The notes under the pieces were generated by a model that had not been told where the DNA came from, ran no database searches, and saw nothing but the letters and a program-made list of their open reading frames with translations. Below, piece after piece: positions 45,002-53,381 of a DNA stretch of 64,000 nt. The position numbers and the translations under genes are program-made. The stretch is taken from assembly GCF_001584185.1 (NCBI RefSeq), contig NZ_CP013234.1:1-64000 (forward strand), in the 5' to 3' direction. Source of the stretch: Collimonas pratensis (GTDB lineage: Bacteria; Pseudomonadota; Gammaproteobacteria; Burkholderiales; Burkholderiaceae_D). Each line of letters starts with the position of its first letter. The first letter of the stretch is position 1.

Positions 45002-45769
45002 ATGACTTCTTCGCAATCTCCACAAGAGCGGTTGGCACGCCTGCTGAGCACGGCCTACGGCAACCATGAGGCAGCTGAATGCATCCCGCAGGAGCTGGAG
45101 CCGGCCAGCGCCGAGGAGGCTTACATGGTGCAGCAGGCATTCCTGCGGCACGGGCAGGCGCAGATCGGCGGTTGGAAGATCGGCGCGAAATCGGCGCAGG
45201 GACCGATACAGGGAGCGCCCTTGCCGGCGCAGCGCATCTATCCGACTACCTCGGTGATCGAACGCGCTGATTACCCGGTGCTGGGCCTCGAGCTGGAAAT
45301 CATGTTTTGTTTCGATATAGATTTCCAGCCGGGAGCAGCGCCGATGCCGGAACGGGAAGTCATGCGCCACATCGGCAGCATGGCGGCCTCGATAGAGCTC
45401 GTTTCCAGCCGTATCGCCGGCTGGCCGGATGTGCCCAAGCTGAGTCAGTTGGCGGACCTGCAAAACCACGGCGCCCTGGTCAGCGGCGAATTTGTCGCTT
45501 ACGACGCCGCTTTCCCGTTCCTGAATCCGGCTGCGCACCTGACCTTGAACGGCAAAGATCTGTTCAAGGGCAGCGCCAGCAATCCTGCCGGCGACCCGCG
45601 GCGCCTGCTGGGCTGGCTGGTGAACCATTGCAGCACGCAGGGCATCAGCCTGCCTGCCGGCACGATGATCACTACCGGGTCCTATACCGGCATCCATTTT
45701 CCGGAAGAACCTGGCCTGGTGATCGGCCAGATTGCCGGTTTGCCGACGATACATTTCGAGCTGGCTTAA
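45002..45769 (+). CDS. 2-keto-4-pentenoate hydratase-like protein
   Basis: From the ATG at 45002, which has AAGGA upstream, this gives 255 residues of the FAH/MhpD superfamily: PASAEEAYMVQQAFLRHGQAQIGGWKIGAKSAQG at the N-terminus, YPVLGLELEIMFCFDID near residue 90, and metal ligand Glu in the LELEIMF segment. The C-terminal GTMITTGSYTGIHFPEEPGLVIGQI resembles the hydratase lid. In meta-cleavage pathways such enzymes hydrate 2-hydroxypenta-2,4-dienoate; related proteins decarboxylate or isomerise 2-oxo acids. A second ATG at 44972 is possible. Confidence 0.85.
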   Translation: MTSSQSPQERLARLLSTAYGNHEAAECIPQELEPASAEEAYMVQQAFLRHGQAQIGGWKIGAKSAQGPIQGAPLPAQRIYPTTSVIERADYPVLGLELEIMFCFDIDFQPGAAPMPEREVMRHIGSMAASIELVSSRIAGWPDVPKLSQLADLQNHGALVSGEFVAYDAAFPFLNPAAHLTLNGKDLFKGSASNPAGDPRRLLGWLVNHCSTQGISLPAGTMITTGSYTGIHFPEEPGLVIGQIAGLPTIHFELA

Positions 45770-45812
45770 GCCGGGCATCGGTAATTTTTCAAGTTTTTGA
45801 CAGGACGCCATC

Positions 45813-48800
45813 ATGCTGGTCAAGCCCATCCACCTAGTTCCTCGCAGCCCAACGCCCGCGACGTCGTCGGCCACGCCACTGGCCGCGCAATTACGGCGCG
45901 AACTGCGTGGCGAAGTCTTGTTCGAGCGGGCCGACCGCGGCCGCTACGCAACCGATGCCTCGATCTACCAGATCATGCCGCTTGGCGTCGTGGTACCGCG
46001 CGACCAGGACGACCTGCTGCTGGCGCTGGACATCGCCCGCAGCCACCGCATTCCAGTGCTGGCGCGCGGCGCCGGCACCAGCCAGTGCGGCCAGACCGTG
46101 GGCGAAGCGCTGGTGCTCGACAACAGTAAATGGCTGAACCAGGTCATCGATTTCGATGCCGCCGCGCGCACCGTGACGGTGGAGCCCGGCATGGTGCTGG
46201 ACCATCTCAATGCCTGGCTCAAGCCGCACGGCCTGTGGTTCCCGGTGGATGTCTCGACCGCGGCCCAGTGCACCATAGGCGGCATGGCCGGCAACAATTC
46301 CTGCGGGTCCAGGTCTATCGAGTACGGCAACATGGTGCATAACGTGGCCGCCATCGATGCGGTGCTCGCAGATGGTACGCAGGGACATTTCGGGCGCCTG
46401 GAGCAGATGGCTGCAAGCGGCCGCATCGGCGATATCGTCGCCGGGCTGCAGCGTATCGCCGTGCGCGAACGGGGCGAGATTGCCGAGCGCGTGCCCAAGG
46501 TGCTGCGCCGGGTCGGCGGCTACAACATCGATCTCTTCGATTGCCAGAATCCGCGCGCCTATACCGATGACGGCATGGCCAACCTGGCGCACATCCTGGT
46601 CGGTTCTGAAGGCACGCTGGCCTACAGCCGCCAGCTCACCCTGGCGCTGGCGCCGCTGCCGGCGCACAAGGTGCTGGGCGTGGTGAATTTCCCGACCTTC
46701 TACCAGGCCATGGACCTGACCCAGCACATCGTCAAGCTCGGCCCGACCGCGGTCGAACTGGTGGACCGCACCATGATCGATTTATCGATCAGTAATCCGG
46801 CCTTCAGGCCGGTCATCGAAAAGGCTCTGAGAGGCCGGCCGCAAGCGATCCTGCTGGTCGAATTCGCCGGCGAGCAGCTGGACGCGCTGTTGCAGAAGCT
46901 GGCCAGCCTGGATGAATTGATGGCCGACCTGCAGCTGCCCGGCGCGGTGGTGCAAATGTCCGGCGCCGCCGAGCAGAAAGCCCTGTGGGATGTGCGCAAA
47001 GCCGGCCTCAACATCATGATGAGCATGAAGGGCGACGGCAAGCCGGTATCCTTCATCGAAGACTGCGCCGTGCCGCTCGAACACCTGGCGGAATACACCA
47101 GCCAACTGACCGAGGTATTTCACAAATACGGCACCGAAGGCACATGGTATGCCCACGCCAGCGTCGGCACCCTGCACGTGCGGCCGATCCTCGACATGCG
47201 CCGCGGCGGCGCCAAGGACATGCGGGAAATTGCCGAAGCTGCCTCCGCGCTGGTGCGCAAATACAAGGGTGCCTACTCCGGCGAACACGGCGACGGCCTC
47301 TGCCGCGGCGAATGGGTGGCCTGGCAGTACGGTCCGAAGATCAACGCCGCCTTCAGCGAAATCAAGGCCTTGTTTGATCCGGAAAACCGCTTCAATCCGG
47401 ACAAGATCGTACGGCCGCCGAAGATGGACGACGCCGCCAATTTCCGCTTCGCCCCCGGTTATGCCGAGCTGCCGCATCAGCCCATGCTGGACTGGTCTGC
47501 CTGGAACGTCAAACGCGATCCGCTCAGCGGCGAGGAAAGCGCGGCCGGCACTGGCGGCGACCGCAGCGGCGGCCTCGCCAAGCTGGTGGAAATGTGCAAC
47601 AACAATGGCCATTGCCGCAAGTTCGACGCCGGCACCATGTGCCCCAGCTATCGCATCACCAAGGATGAAAAGCATGTTACGCGCGGCCGCGCCAACACGC
47701 TGCGGCTGGCGCTCTCCGGACAGTTGGGCAGCGCTGGCCTGGCCAGCGCCGAAGTCAAGGAAGTGCTGGATCTGTGCGTTTCCTGCAAGGGCTGCAAGCG
47801 CGATTGCCCGACCGGGGTCGACATGGCCAAGATCAAGATTGAGGCGCGTGCCGCCTGGGTCGGCCAGCACGGCCTCAGCCTGCGCGAGCGGCTGGTCGGC
47901 TTCATGCCGAAATATGCGCCGTACGCCGCCAGCCTGGGCGGCCTGATCGCCGCCGCCGATAAAGTTCCGCTGCTGTCGAACTGGCTCAAGCAGCGCATCG
48001 GCCTGGCGCCGCAGCGCGCCTTCCCGCAGTTCAAGAGTGCGTTCCTGAATACGGCAAAACCTAACGTCGCCAGCGAACGCGAAGTGCTGCTGTTCGTCGA
48101 TACCTTCAACAATTACATGGAGCCGGAAAATGCTCGCGCCGCCCAGCAGGTGCTGGAAGCCGCCGGCTACAAAGTCCATTTCAACACGGCCGCCGGCGCC
48201 CGGCCCTTATGCTGCGGCCGCACCTATCTGTCGGCCGGCCTGGTCGAGCAGGCCAAGGCCGAGGCGCGCAGGACGCTTGACGCATTGCTTCCCTATGTCG
48301 AACGCGGCATCGCCATCGTCGGCCTGGAGCCTTCTTGCCTGCTGTCCTTGCGCGACGAATTCCTCAGCTACGGCTACGGGGAAGAAGCCCGGAAACTGGC
48401 GCAGTCGGCCTATCTGTTTGAAGAGTTTCTAGTAAGGGAAAAAAAGGCCGGCCGGCTACAGCTGGACCTGAAGCCGCTGCCGGGCAACAAGGTTTTGCTG
48501 CACGGGCATTGCCATCAAAAGGCTTTCGATGCCTTGCGCCCGGTGCAAGCAGTACTGGCCTGGATCCCGCAGGTGGAGCTGTCGACGGTTGAATCCTCCT
48601 GCTGCGGCATGGCCGGCAGCTTCGGCTATGAAGCCGAGCACTATGAGGCGTCGATGGCGATGGCGGAACTGACGCTTTTGCCTGCGGTGCGCAAGGCGGG
48701 CAAGGATAGCATCGTGGTCGCCGATGGCACCAGTTGCCGGCATCAGATTGAGGACGGCGCGCAGACAAGCGCATTGCATGTGGCGCGGGTGCTGGCCTTG

Positions 48801-48851
48801 GCTTTGGCATCGCGCGGAGCTGATCAGAACGTTTCAGATAAAGGAGTGTAG
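45813..48851 (+). CDS. FAD-binding and Fe-S fusion dehydrogenase (D-2-hydroxyacid type)
   Basis: This 1012-residue protein fuses an N-terminal FAD domain (vanillyl-alcohol-oxidase fold: LARGAGTSQCGQTVGEALVLDNSKWLNQVID near residue 90, TIGGMAGNNSCGSRSIEYGNMVHNV near 155, and GLCRGEW near 495) to a C-terminal iron-sulfur half. The latter has MCNNNGHCRKFDAGTMCPSY near 595, CVSCKGCKRDCPTGVDMAKIK near 655 and two CCG domains (ARPLCCGRTYL near 800, ESSCCGMAGSFGYE near 930). The layout is that of a GlcD-GlcF-like fusion oxidising a D-2-hydroxyacid such as lactate, glycolate or a hydroxy-dicarboxylate, passing electrons to quinones. Confidence 0.93.
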   Translation: MLVKPIHLVPRSPTPATSSATPLAAQLRRELRGEVLFERADRGRYATDASIYQIMPLGVVVPRDQDDLLLALDIARSHRIPVLARGAGTSQCGQTVGEALVLDNSKWLNQVIDFDAAARTVTVEPGMVLDHLNAWLKPHGLWFPVDVSTAAQCTIGGMAGNNSCGSRSIEYGNMVHNVAAIDAVLADGTQGHFGRLEQMAASGRIGDIVAGLQRIAVRERGEIAERVPKVLRRVGGYNIDLFDCQNPRAYTDDGMANLAHILVGSEGTLAYSRQLTLALAPLPAHKVLGVVNFPTFYQAMDLTQHIVKLGPTAVELVDRTMIDLSISNPAFRPVIEKALRGRPQAILLVEFAGEQLDALLQKLASLDELMADLQLPGAVVQMSGAAEQKALWDVRKAGLNIMMSMKGDGKPVSFIEDCAVPLEHLAEYTSQLTEVFHKYGTEGTWYAHASVGTLHVRPILDMRRGGAKDMREIAEAASALVRKYKGAYSGEHGDGLCRGEWVAWQYGPKINAAFSEIKALFDPENRFNPDKIVRPPKMDDAANFRFAPGYAELPHQPMLDWSAWNVKRDPLSGEESAAGTGGDRSGGLAKLVEMCNNNGHCRKFDAGTMCPSYRITKDEKHVTRGRANTLRLALSGQLGSAGLASAEVKEVLDLCVSCKGCKRDCPTGVDMAKIKIEARAAWVGQHGLSLRERLVGFMPKYAPYAASLGGLIAAADKVPLLSNWLKQRIGLAPQRAFPQFKSAFLNTAKPNVASEREVLLFVDTFNNYMEPENARAAQQVLEAAGYKVHFNTAAGARPLCCGRTYLSAGLVEQAKAEARRTLDALLPYVERGIAIVGLEPSCLLSLRDEFLSYGYGEEARKLAQSAYLFEEFLVREKKAGRLQLDLKPLPGNKVLLHGHCHQKAFDALRPVQAVLAWIPQVELSTVESSCCGMAGSFGYEAEHYEASMAMAELTLLPAVRKAGKDSIVVADGTSCRHQIEDGAQTSALHVARVLALALASRGADQNVSDKGV

Positions 48852-48955
48852 TTATTTCTGCAAGTCATGTGCGACAATGTTTCCATCTGTAAATATATTC
48901 AAGGCAGGTAAGCGTGCCTGTCACTTTGATGGAATGTTCATGACCTGGAGTAAGA

Positions 48956-49954
48956 ATGACTAATGAAACGGAACTTCTGGAACCGTCTCCCGCCTCGTTT
49001 CACATTGCGGGCTTCTGGCGGCGATTGGCTGCTTTCGTTATCGATATCCTCCTGCTGGGAGTTGTCGGCTACTGTCTTGGTCTGTTCTTTTCCGACTTCT
49101 TCATTGATATCGGAGCCTGGGGCCGTGGCATAGGTTTTGTCATCGCCTTGTATTATTTCGGGGTGATGGACAGCGCTATCTTCGGTGGCCGGACTATCGG
49201 CAAGCGCTTGATGCATTTGCGCGTGGTGACATCTGGCGGAGGCCTCCTTGGCTTTGGCAAATCCTTGCTGCGTGCAGCCATCGTGTGTATTCCTTATTTT
49301 TTGAATGGCTTGCCGTTCAGTACGGAGATCTTGCAACCAGGTCTTATCCTTGCCTTATCCGTAGTGATGTTCGGACTCGGCTTGACCCTTATCTACTTCT
49401 TTATCTTCAACCGGAAGACACGACAGTCATTACCGGATTTGCTGGTTGGCTCTATCGTGGTGAAAGCCGACGCGTTGCACCCGATCTCATTTTCTGGCAA
49501 GCCATGGCGCGGACATTATGCCGTTGCCGGGTTGATTGCAGCGGCGGCGTGCGTGACGCCATTTTTCACAGGATCGTTGGCGCAGACTGAGCCTTTTTCT
49601 TCTTTGATTCCGCTGCAGAAGGCGCTTGCTAATCAGCCCGGCGTCGCGTCGGCAAGCGTCAATTCAGGGCAACAGTGGCATGCCAGTCTTAAAGACAAAG
49701 GACGTACGCAGAAATACCTGCAGGCCAGAATCACGACCAAGAATCAGGATAGCGATTTTGAGGCCATGGCCATGCGCCTGGCCGGTATCATCCTGGCGGA
49801 CTATCCAGCAATTTCTGACGAAGATGTGGTCTCAGTCTCTATTTCGCGTGGTTATGACATTGGGATTTCATCTATGTGGAGGACGCGATATTTCGCACTC
49901 TCTCCTGCGCAATGGAGGCAGCGTCTGGGTGAAAAATCGAACTTGCCGTCGTAG
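48956..49954 (+). CDS. RDD-family membrane protein
   Basis: This 332-residue protein contains the RDD core (GFWRRLAAFVIDILLLGVVGYCLGLFF and FGGRTIGKRLMHLRVV, residues 19-90), with four or so membrane helices and a longer periplasmic C-terminal region (about residues 200-332). RDD proteins are ill-defined transport or stress proteins; some are ion antiporters. It ends 74 bases before the strong hairpin terminator at 50028-50059. Confidence 0.85.
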   Translation: MTNETELLEPSPASFHIAGFWRRLAAFVIDILLLGVVGYCLGLFFSDFFIDIGAWGRGIGFVIALYYFGVMDSAIFGGRTIGKRLMHLRVVTSGGGLLGFGKSLLRAAIVCIPYFLNGLPFSTEILQPGLILALSVVMFGLGLTLIYFFIFNRKTRQSLPDLLVGSIVVKADALHPISFSGKPWRGHYAVAGLIAAAACVTPFFTGSLAQTEPFSSLIPLQKALANQPGVASASVNSGQQWHASLKDKGRTQKYLQARITTKNQDSDFEAMAMRLAGIILADYPAISDEDVVSVSISRGYDIGISSMWRTRYFALSPAQWRQRLGEKSNLPS

Positions 49955-50877
49955 GTTGATTTTTGCGACAGGCAGGTGGCGCGATAGAGAAAAGAACAGC
50001 CGCCATCTTTACAGATGGTAGTTACATAAAACAAAAGGCCCTTGGGGGCCTTTTGTTTTTGCTGCGGAACGTCAAGTCGAAGATCCCGGATTTCCCTGGA
50101 ACTGAGCTGGCGCTTTTTCACGGCATACAAACTGCCGCAGCCATAGTAGTCCTGGCTGCTTCCCGTCGGTGCTGCGCGGGCATTCCTCTCGTGTGCTACC
50201 CAGGCTTTGCGGAGGACATCCCAGCGCTGGTCGCATACGTTGCTTCGCCTGGACACACCGTCGACATCCTGCAAGACCACGCGAGCCGGCGGCAATGCAC
50301 CGAGCGTGACTTCATACCAGACTTGGCTTACCAGGTGCAGCTGCACGTGATCGGAAATAATCCGCCGGATCTTGCTTTTCTCCTGTTCGTGCGCCCGACG
50401 CCGGTTTTTTCCACGGGCCTTAAAGCTGGCATGAAAGCGATTGTGCAGCAGGATGCCGGTCAGCGGATGCACATACATGGCTGATAGCGATTCGGTCAGT
50501 TCGACGTAGCGTCCAGACCAGCTCGTATAACGCACCAGGACGCGGCCATCCTTTTTGCTTCCCTCCCAGCGCGTCTCGATGGCGACGAAATTATCCAGGT
50601 GCAGCAGGATATGCTGCTTGACCGTGCTGCGGGCGTCGATGACAGTCCGGATTTCACTGTACACCTTGTCCCAGGGGCGATTGACCTGCTGTTCCAGGAA
50701 ACGCTTCAGCGGCGCCAGGTTTTCATTGAGATATTTACGGTGGCCATAGCCGTCCTTCATGCCGATCCTGGCCGGCCTATCTTCGCTGTTGCGAAACTTG
50801 CGGCCATCGCCCTTGTAGATATTGCTGTGCGTGCAGCGCGGCCGCTCAACGATCACTTTGAACATGTCTTTACGCAT
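49852..50877 (-). CDS. Unrecognised protein, downstream partner of a 58-residue basic protein
   Basis: This 341-residue basic protein has no motif I can name. Its first 270 residues look like one family domain (MFKVIVERPR, GYGHRKYLNENLAPLKRFLEQQVNRPWDKVYSEI, HVQLHLVSQVWYEVTLGALPPARVVLQD, LYAVKKRQLSSREIRDLRLD). The last 70 residues start at the point where the frame reads through the terminator hairpin at 50028-50059, and they overlap the RDD gene on the other strand. This suggests the natural stop has been lost or that the true C-terminus lies near residue 270. Its ATG overlaps the stop of the small upstream gene. Confidence 0.6.
   Translation of the reverse strand: MRKDMFKVIVERPRCTHSNIYKGDGRKFRNSEDRPARIGMKDGYGHRKYLNENLAPLKRFLEQQVNRPWDKVYSEIRTVIDARSTVKQHILLHLDNFVAIETRWEGSKKDGRVLVRYTSWSGRYVELTESLSAMYVHPLTGILLHNRFHASFKARGKNRRRAHEQEKSKIRRIISDHVQLHLVSQVWYEVTLGALPPARVVLQDVDGVSRRSNVCDQRWDVLRKAWVAHERNARAAPTGSSQDYYGCGSLYAVKKRQLSSREIRDLRLDVPQQKQKAPKGLLFYVTTICKDGGCSFLYRATCLSQKSTYDGKFDFSPRRCLHCAGESAKYRVLHIDEIPMS
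50028..50059. terminator. Strong bidirectional terminator hairpin
   Basis: A 14-bp perfect stem (50028-50041 with 50046-50059) has a four-base loop and flanking A- and T-tracts. It would end RDD-gene transcripts on the plus strand. On the minus strand it lies inside the open frame at 49852-50877. Confidence 0.85.
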
Positions 50878-51046
50878 CGTAGCTTCCTTCCGTCTTGCGG
50901 CCGGACAACGCCTGATTCAGCTTGTGCTTTTCGGTCCGCCGCACTTTGCGTGCTGGATTGTAGGAGGCATGCGCACCGGCCTTCCTGGCCCTGGCTGGCG
51001 CCACGAGGGGGTTGCGCGGCTTTGGCAATTTAAGTGTGACTTTCAT
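50870..51046 (-). CDS. 58-residue basic protein
   Basis: This small frame starts at MKVTLKLPKPRNPLVAPARAR (ATG at 51046) and encodes 58 residues. It is rich in Lys and Arg, with the segment KPRNPLVAPARARKAGAHASYNPARK and few acidic residues, suggesting a nucleic-acid-binding peptide. AAAGGA lies at good spacing ahead of the ATG. Its stop overlaps the start of the 341-residue gene, the classical sign of a translationally coupled pair. I do not assign a function. Confidence 0.7.
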   Translation of the reverse strand: MKVTLKLPKPRNPLVAPARARKAGAHASYNPARKVRRTEKHKLNQALSGRKTEGSYDA

Positions 51047-51139
51047 GAGCTATCCTTTCACGCAAATGATCTGGCATAACGTTTTTCCTTGTCGTGCCGA
51101 CGTCTTTGCTGCGGGCGACTTTCGCCGTGCCCGCAAAAA

Positions 51140-51171
51140 CAAAAACCCCGGCGAGTTTCCTCACCGGGGTT
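51140..51171 (-). terminator. Rho-independent terminator on the minus strand
   Basis: AACCCCGG/CCGGGGTT stem (51144-51151 with 51164-51171) with inner GAG/CTC pairs and a short loop. On the minus strand it is followed by TTTTTGTTTTT. It lies downstream of the HNH gene. Confidence 0.8.
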
Positions 51172-51188
51172 CTGGTTGGAACGACCGG

Positions 51189-51220
51189 CTCGGGGCGGCA
51201 AGATCGCCGCAATCCCCGAG
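51189..51220 (-). other. Nested stem-loop, possible small RNA or attenuator
   Basis: CTCGGGG (51189-51195) pairs with CCCCGAG (51214-51220), and an inner CGGC/GCCG stem (51196-51199 with 51206-51209) caps it. It directly precedes the terminator at 51140-51171 on the minus strand. Confidence 0.4.
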
Positions 51221-51435
51221 CAGTCATGCGCGGGGCTATTTATCGTTTGAATTGTTGATAGCCGTCCGTGGCATGGCCGTTCCTTTCCTGTAAAAAAGCG
51301 TTAGTCGAAAATACTGAGTTGCGATTCTGCGCCCGATGAAATCCCGGTGTCAAACAATTCGCCGCCGCGCGGCACGATTCTGTTGTTTTTGACACGAAAT
51401 CCGGCGGCGCATTCGTCCGCCAAATGTCCACAACG

Positions 51436-52008
51436 CTAATTGAGTTCGCGCATGCGGCTATGCTTGGGCAGCCGTGCCGCCAGGTAGTCGTGCTGGTCGG
51501 CCAGGACGTTGCGGCCGCTCAGCAGATAGTGCTCGGCGCGGCAGGGAACATAGGGCACGTACAGCAGCGGGCGGAAGCTTTCCAGCACCTTGCTGCCCTT
51601 TTCCTGATTGCAGTCCTTGCAGGCGGTGACGCAATTGGTCCAGGTATCCTTGCCGCCGCGCGAGCGCGCCAGCACGTGGTCGCGCGACAGTTCGTTGTGC
51701 GGGAAGCGGCCGCCGCAATAGGCGCAGGTGTAGCGGTCGCGGCGGAACAGCAGATCGTTGTGATGGCCCAGCGGCAGTTCCATGTGCAGCATGCGCGCCA
51801 TGATGGCGCTGCCGGCGATGGCGATGATGGGTTTGACGGCGATGCGCGACTGGATGCCGGCGCGGGAATAACCGCCGCGGAAGACGATATCGCCTTCGCC
51901 GATTTCCCAAGCCACCTTCCCGCTCGCGTAATAGAGCACAGCGTCTTGCGGCGAAATCCAGTCAAACGGATTGCCCGCGATATCGAGGGTCAGGATGTGG
52001 GACGTCAT
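51436..52008 (-). CDS. HNH endonuclease
   Basis: Taking the ATG at 52008 (AAAGGTG ribosome-binding site) gives 190 residues. The HNH core is FRRDRYTCAYCGGRFPHNELSRDHVLARSRGGKDTWTNCVTACKDCNQEKG (about residues 86-136), with two CxxC zinc pairs and the catalytic DH and N residues. This type occurs as a free-standing endonuclease of unknown role in many proteobacteria. It follows the tRNA-His-like element and rtcA on the same strand, so it may be on the tail of the RNA-repair transcript. Confidence 0.9.
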   Translation of the reverse strand: MTSHILTLDIAGNPFDWISPQDAVLYYASGKVAWEIGEGDIVFRGGYSRAGIQSRIAVKPIIAIAGSAIMARMLHMELPLGHHNDLLFRRDRYTCAYCGGRFPHNELSRDHVLARSRGGKDTWTNCVTACKDCNQEKGSKVLESFRPLLYVPYVPCRAEHYLLSGRNVLADQHDYLAARLPKHSRMRELN

Positions 52009-52097
52009 TTGCATCACCTTTGTGGTTGATTATAACCAGCATTTTTGTATTTCGTCCTTCGTTTGTTGCTTTTTAGCGTGAGGACTGCGCTACTGGT

Positions 52098-52174
52098 TGG
52101 GGTGGCCTATCGGGAATGATCCGATATCGTCGCGGGTCACAGCCGCGTGCTTTGCCAGTTAAGCTAAAGCCACC
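52098..52174 (-). tRNA. tRNA-His(GTG)-like gene downstream of rtcA
   Basis: This 77-base element runs 5'-GGTGGCT...GCCACCCCA-3' and folds as a tRNA. The extended acceptor stem (including the G-1:C73 pair of tRNA-His) and an encoded CCA end are present. The D-arm is GCTT/AAGC with GG in the loop. The anticodon arm CGCGG-CTGTGAC-CCGCG carries GTG with T33 and A37. The T-arm is ATCGG/CCGAT. The T-loop ATCATTC departs from TTCRANY, lacking T54 and the A58 partner. Whether it makes a working tRNA, a decoy or a relic is open. It lies between rtcA and the HNH gene. Confidence 0.65.
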
Positions 52175-52239
52175 ATTGAGATCTATATTGGGCGCACCGG
52201 CCTGTTTGGAAAGAGGCGGCTGGTAAGTATTGCTGCAGC

Positions 52240-52263
52240 CGGCACAGGGATTTGTCCCTGCGC
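52240..52263 (-). other. Hairpin between rtcA and the tRNA-His-like gene
   Basis: GGCGCAGGGA and TCCCTGTGCC on the minus strand form a ten-base stem with one mismatch and a short CAAA loop, 16 bases past the rtcA stop. No T-tract follows, so this looks like a processing or 3'-protecting structure, not a terminator. Confidence 0.45.
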
Positions 52264-52278
52264 CGCTTCATTCCTGTT

Positions 52279-53298
52279 TCATTTTGTTGCAATTGTGCAG
52301 ACGCTGGACAAGCCTCGTTCTTCAAACGTGATCCTTACCGGCAAGAACTGTTCGATGACTTCGGCATTGGTAATCGCATGCTGGGATACGCAATCGGTTG
52401 TAAAGCGGCCGCTGCCCGCCAACGCCAGCGGCAGCATGATCTGGTCGGCGAGATGTTCGCCGATCGCTGCGCCGGAGGCAATATACTGCCGCACCTGGGA
52501 AATTGCTTTTTTTGCAACCGCCTCGGAGCGCACCATCTTCTCGCCGAAGGCGCAGAACACTTCTGTCACATGCTGCGACTCCAGCGTCACCAGCAAGGCG
52601 TTGCCCGGCCCCTGGTCATGCGGCAAGCCGCGGATCGCCAGTTGCGCATCGTCCCAGCCCATCGCTGTCTTGACGCAAGCCAGCTCGCGCTTGGCGACGT
52701 CGGCCGGCACGCCGGCGATGAAACTTTCTGCGTAGCCCGCAACACGTTCGCCACGGCTCATCAGTTCCAGCGGCTGCAACTGCCGGCATGGCGATACTTT
52801 CGCTTCTATCTCGCCGCCGCCGGCGGGATAGAAGCCGAAGCGTTTCAGTTCGATTGCCATGTCCGCACCCATCGCCGCCAGCACGCGGCCGTATGCGCGC
52901 TGCAGGAAATGGGCTGGCGGCGCCATCGAGTTATGCGTGCCGCCGGTGATCTTCACCACCGATGGCGCATCCGCATACAGCAAAGCCGGCAACAAGGTTT
53001 GCAGCACCAGGGTGCAGCTGCCGGCGGTACCAATGGCAAACTGGTAGGCGCCGCCCTTGATCTTACCCGGGCTGAATTGCAGTGTTTGCGCGCTTACTGC
53101 CGCCGAACCGATATCGGCATTGCTGATCTCGGCGGCGGCTTGCACCGCCACCAGATGCTGCCGCATCAAGCCAGGCTTGGGCCGATTGGCCCGGATATTC
53201 ACAATCCGGAACGGCTGTCCGGTAATCATCGACAAGGTCAGCGCGGTCCGCAATACCTGGCCGCCGCCTTCCCCTGTTGCTCCATCTAGTTCAATCAT
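52279..53298 (-). CDS. rtcA: RNA 3'-terminal phosphate cyclase RtcA
   Basis: This 339-residue enzyme converts RNA 3'-phosphates to 2',3'-cyclic phosphates through RtcA-(histidinyl)-AMP. It starts MIELDGATGEGGGQVLRTALTLSMITGQPFRI and has RGLPHDQGPGNALL near residue 235. The AMP-accepting His is in GEHLADQIMLPLALAGSG near residue 299, at the place of the E. coli nucleophile. Length equals that of the E. coli protein. It is the second enzyme gene of the rtcBA operon, 83 bases beyond rtcB. Confidence 0.97.
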   Translation of the reverse strand: MIELDGATGEGGGQVLRTALTLSMITGQPFRIVNIRANRPKPGLMRQHLVAVQAAAEISNADIGSAAVSAQTLQFSPGKIKGGAYQFAIGTAGSCTLVLQTLLPALLYADAPSVVKITGGTHNSMAPPAHFLQRAYGRVLAAMGADMAIELKRFGFYPAGGGEIEAKVSPCRQLQPLELMSRGERVAGYAESFIAGVPADVAKRELACVKTAMGWDDAQLAIRGLPHDQGPGNALLVTLESQHVTEVFCAFGEKMVRSEAVAKKAISQVRQYIASGAAIGEHLADQIMLPLALAGSGRFTTDCVSQHAITNAEVIEQFLPVRITFEERGLSSVCTIATK

Positions 53299-53381
53299 GT
53301 TCTTCTATTCTTTATTGTTATCGTCATTGTGGTCATGCCCCCAGCGGGAACATGACCTGTTTTAGTAGTACAAGCAGTCGT

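Larger units (their letters stand above)
51047..51435. other. Structured intergenic region between the HNH gene and the 58-residue gene
   Basis: These 389 bases carry two strong RNA-folding elements on the minus strand: a hairpin terminator at 51140-51171, and a nested stem at 51189-51220. Beyond the HNH gene the sequence holds a possible 11-codon reading frame (MPRTAINNSNDK) with a GAAAGG-like ribosome-binding site; I do not call it a gene. The terminator ends transcription from the rtc/HNH side before the 58-residue gene, so that gene probably has its own promoter. Confidence 0.5.

Noticed and set aside
46782..48179. A 465-codon open frame on the minus strand inside the FAD/Fe-S dehydrogenase gene
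   Set aside because: It lies wholly antisense to a clear multi-domain enzyme, and its translation is low-complexity His/Ala/Val-rich with no motif. Such frames are expected in GC-rich coding DNA.
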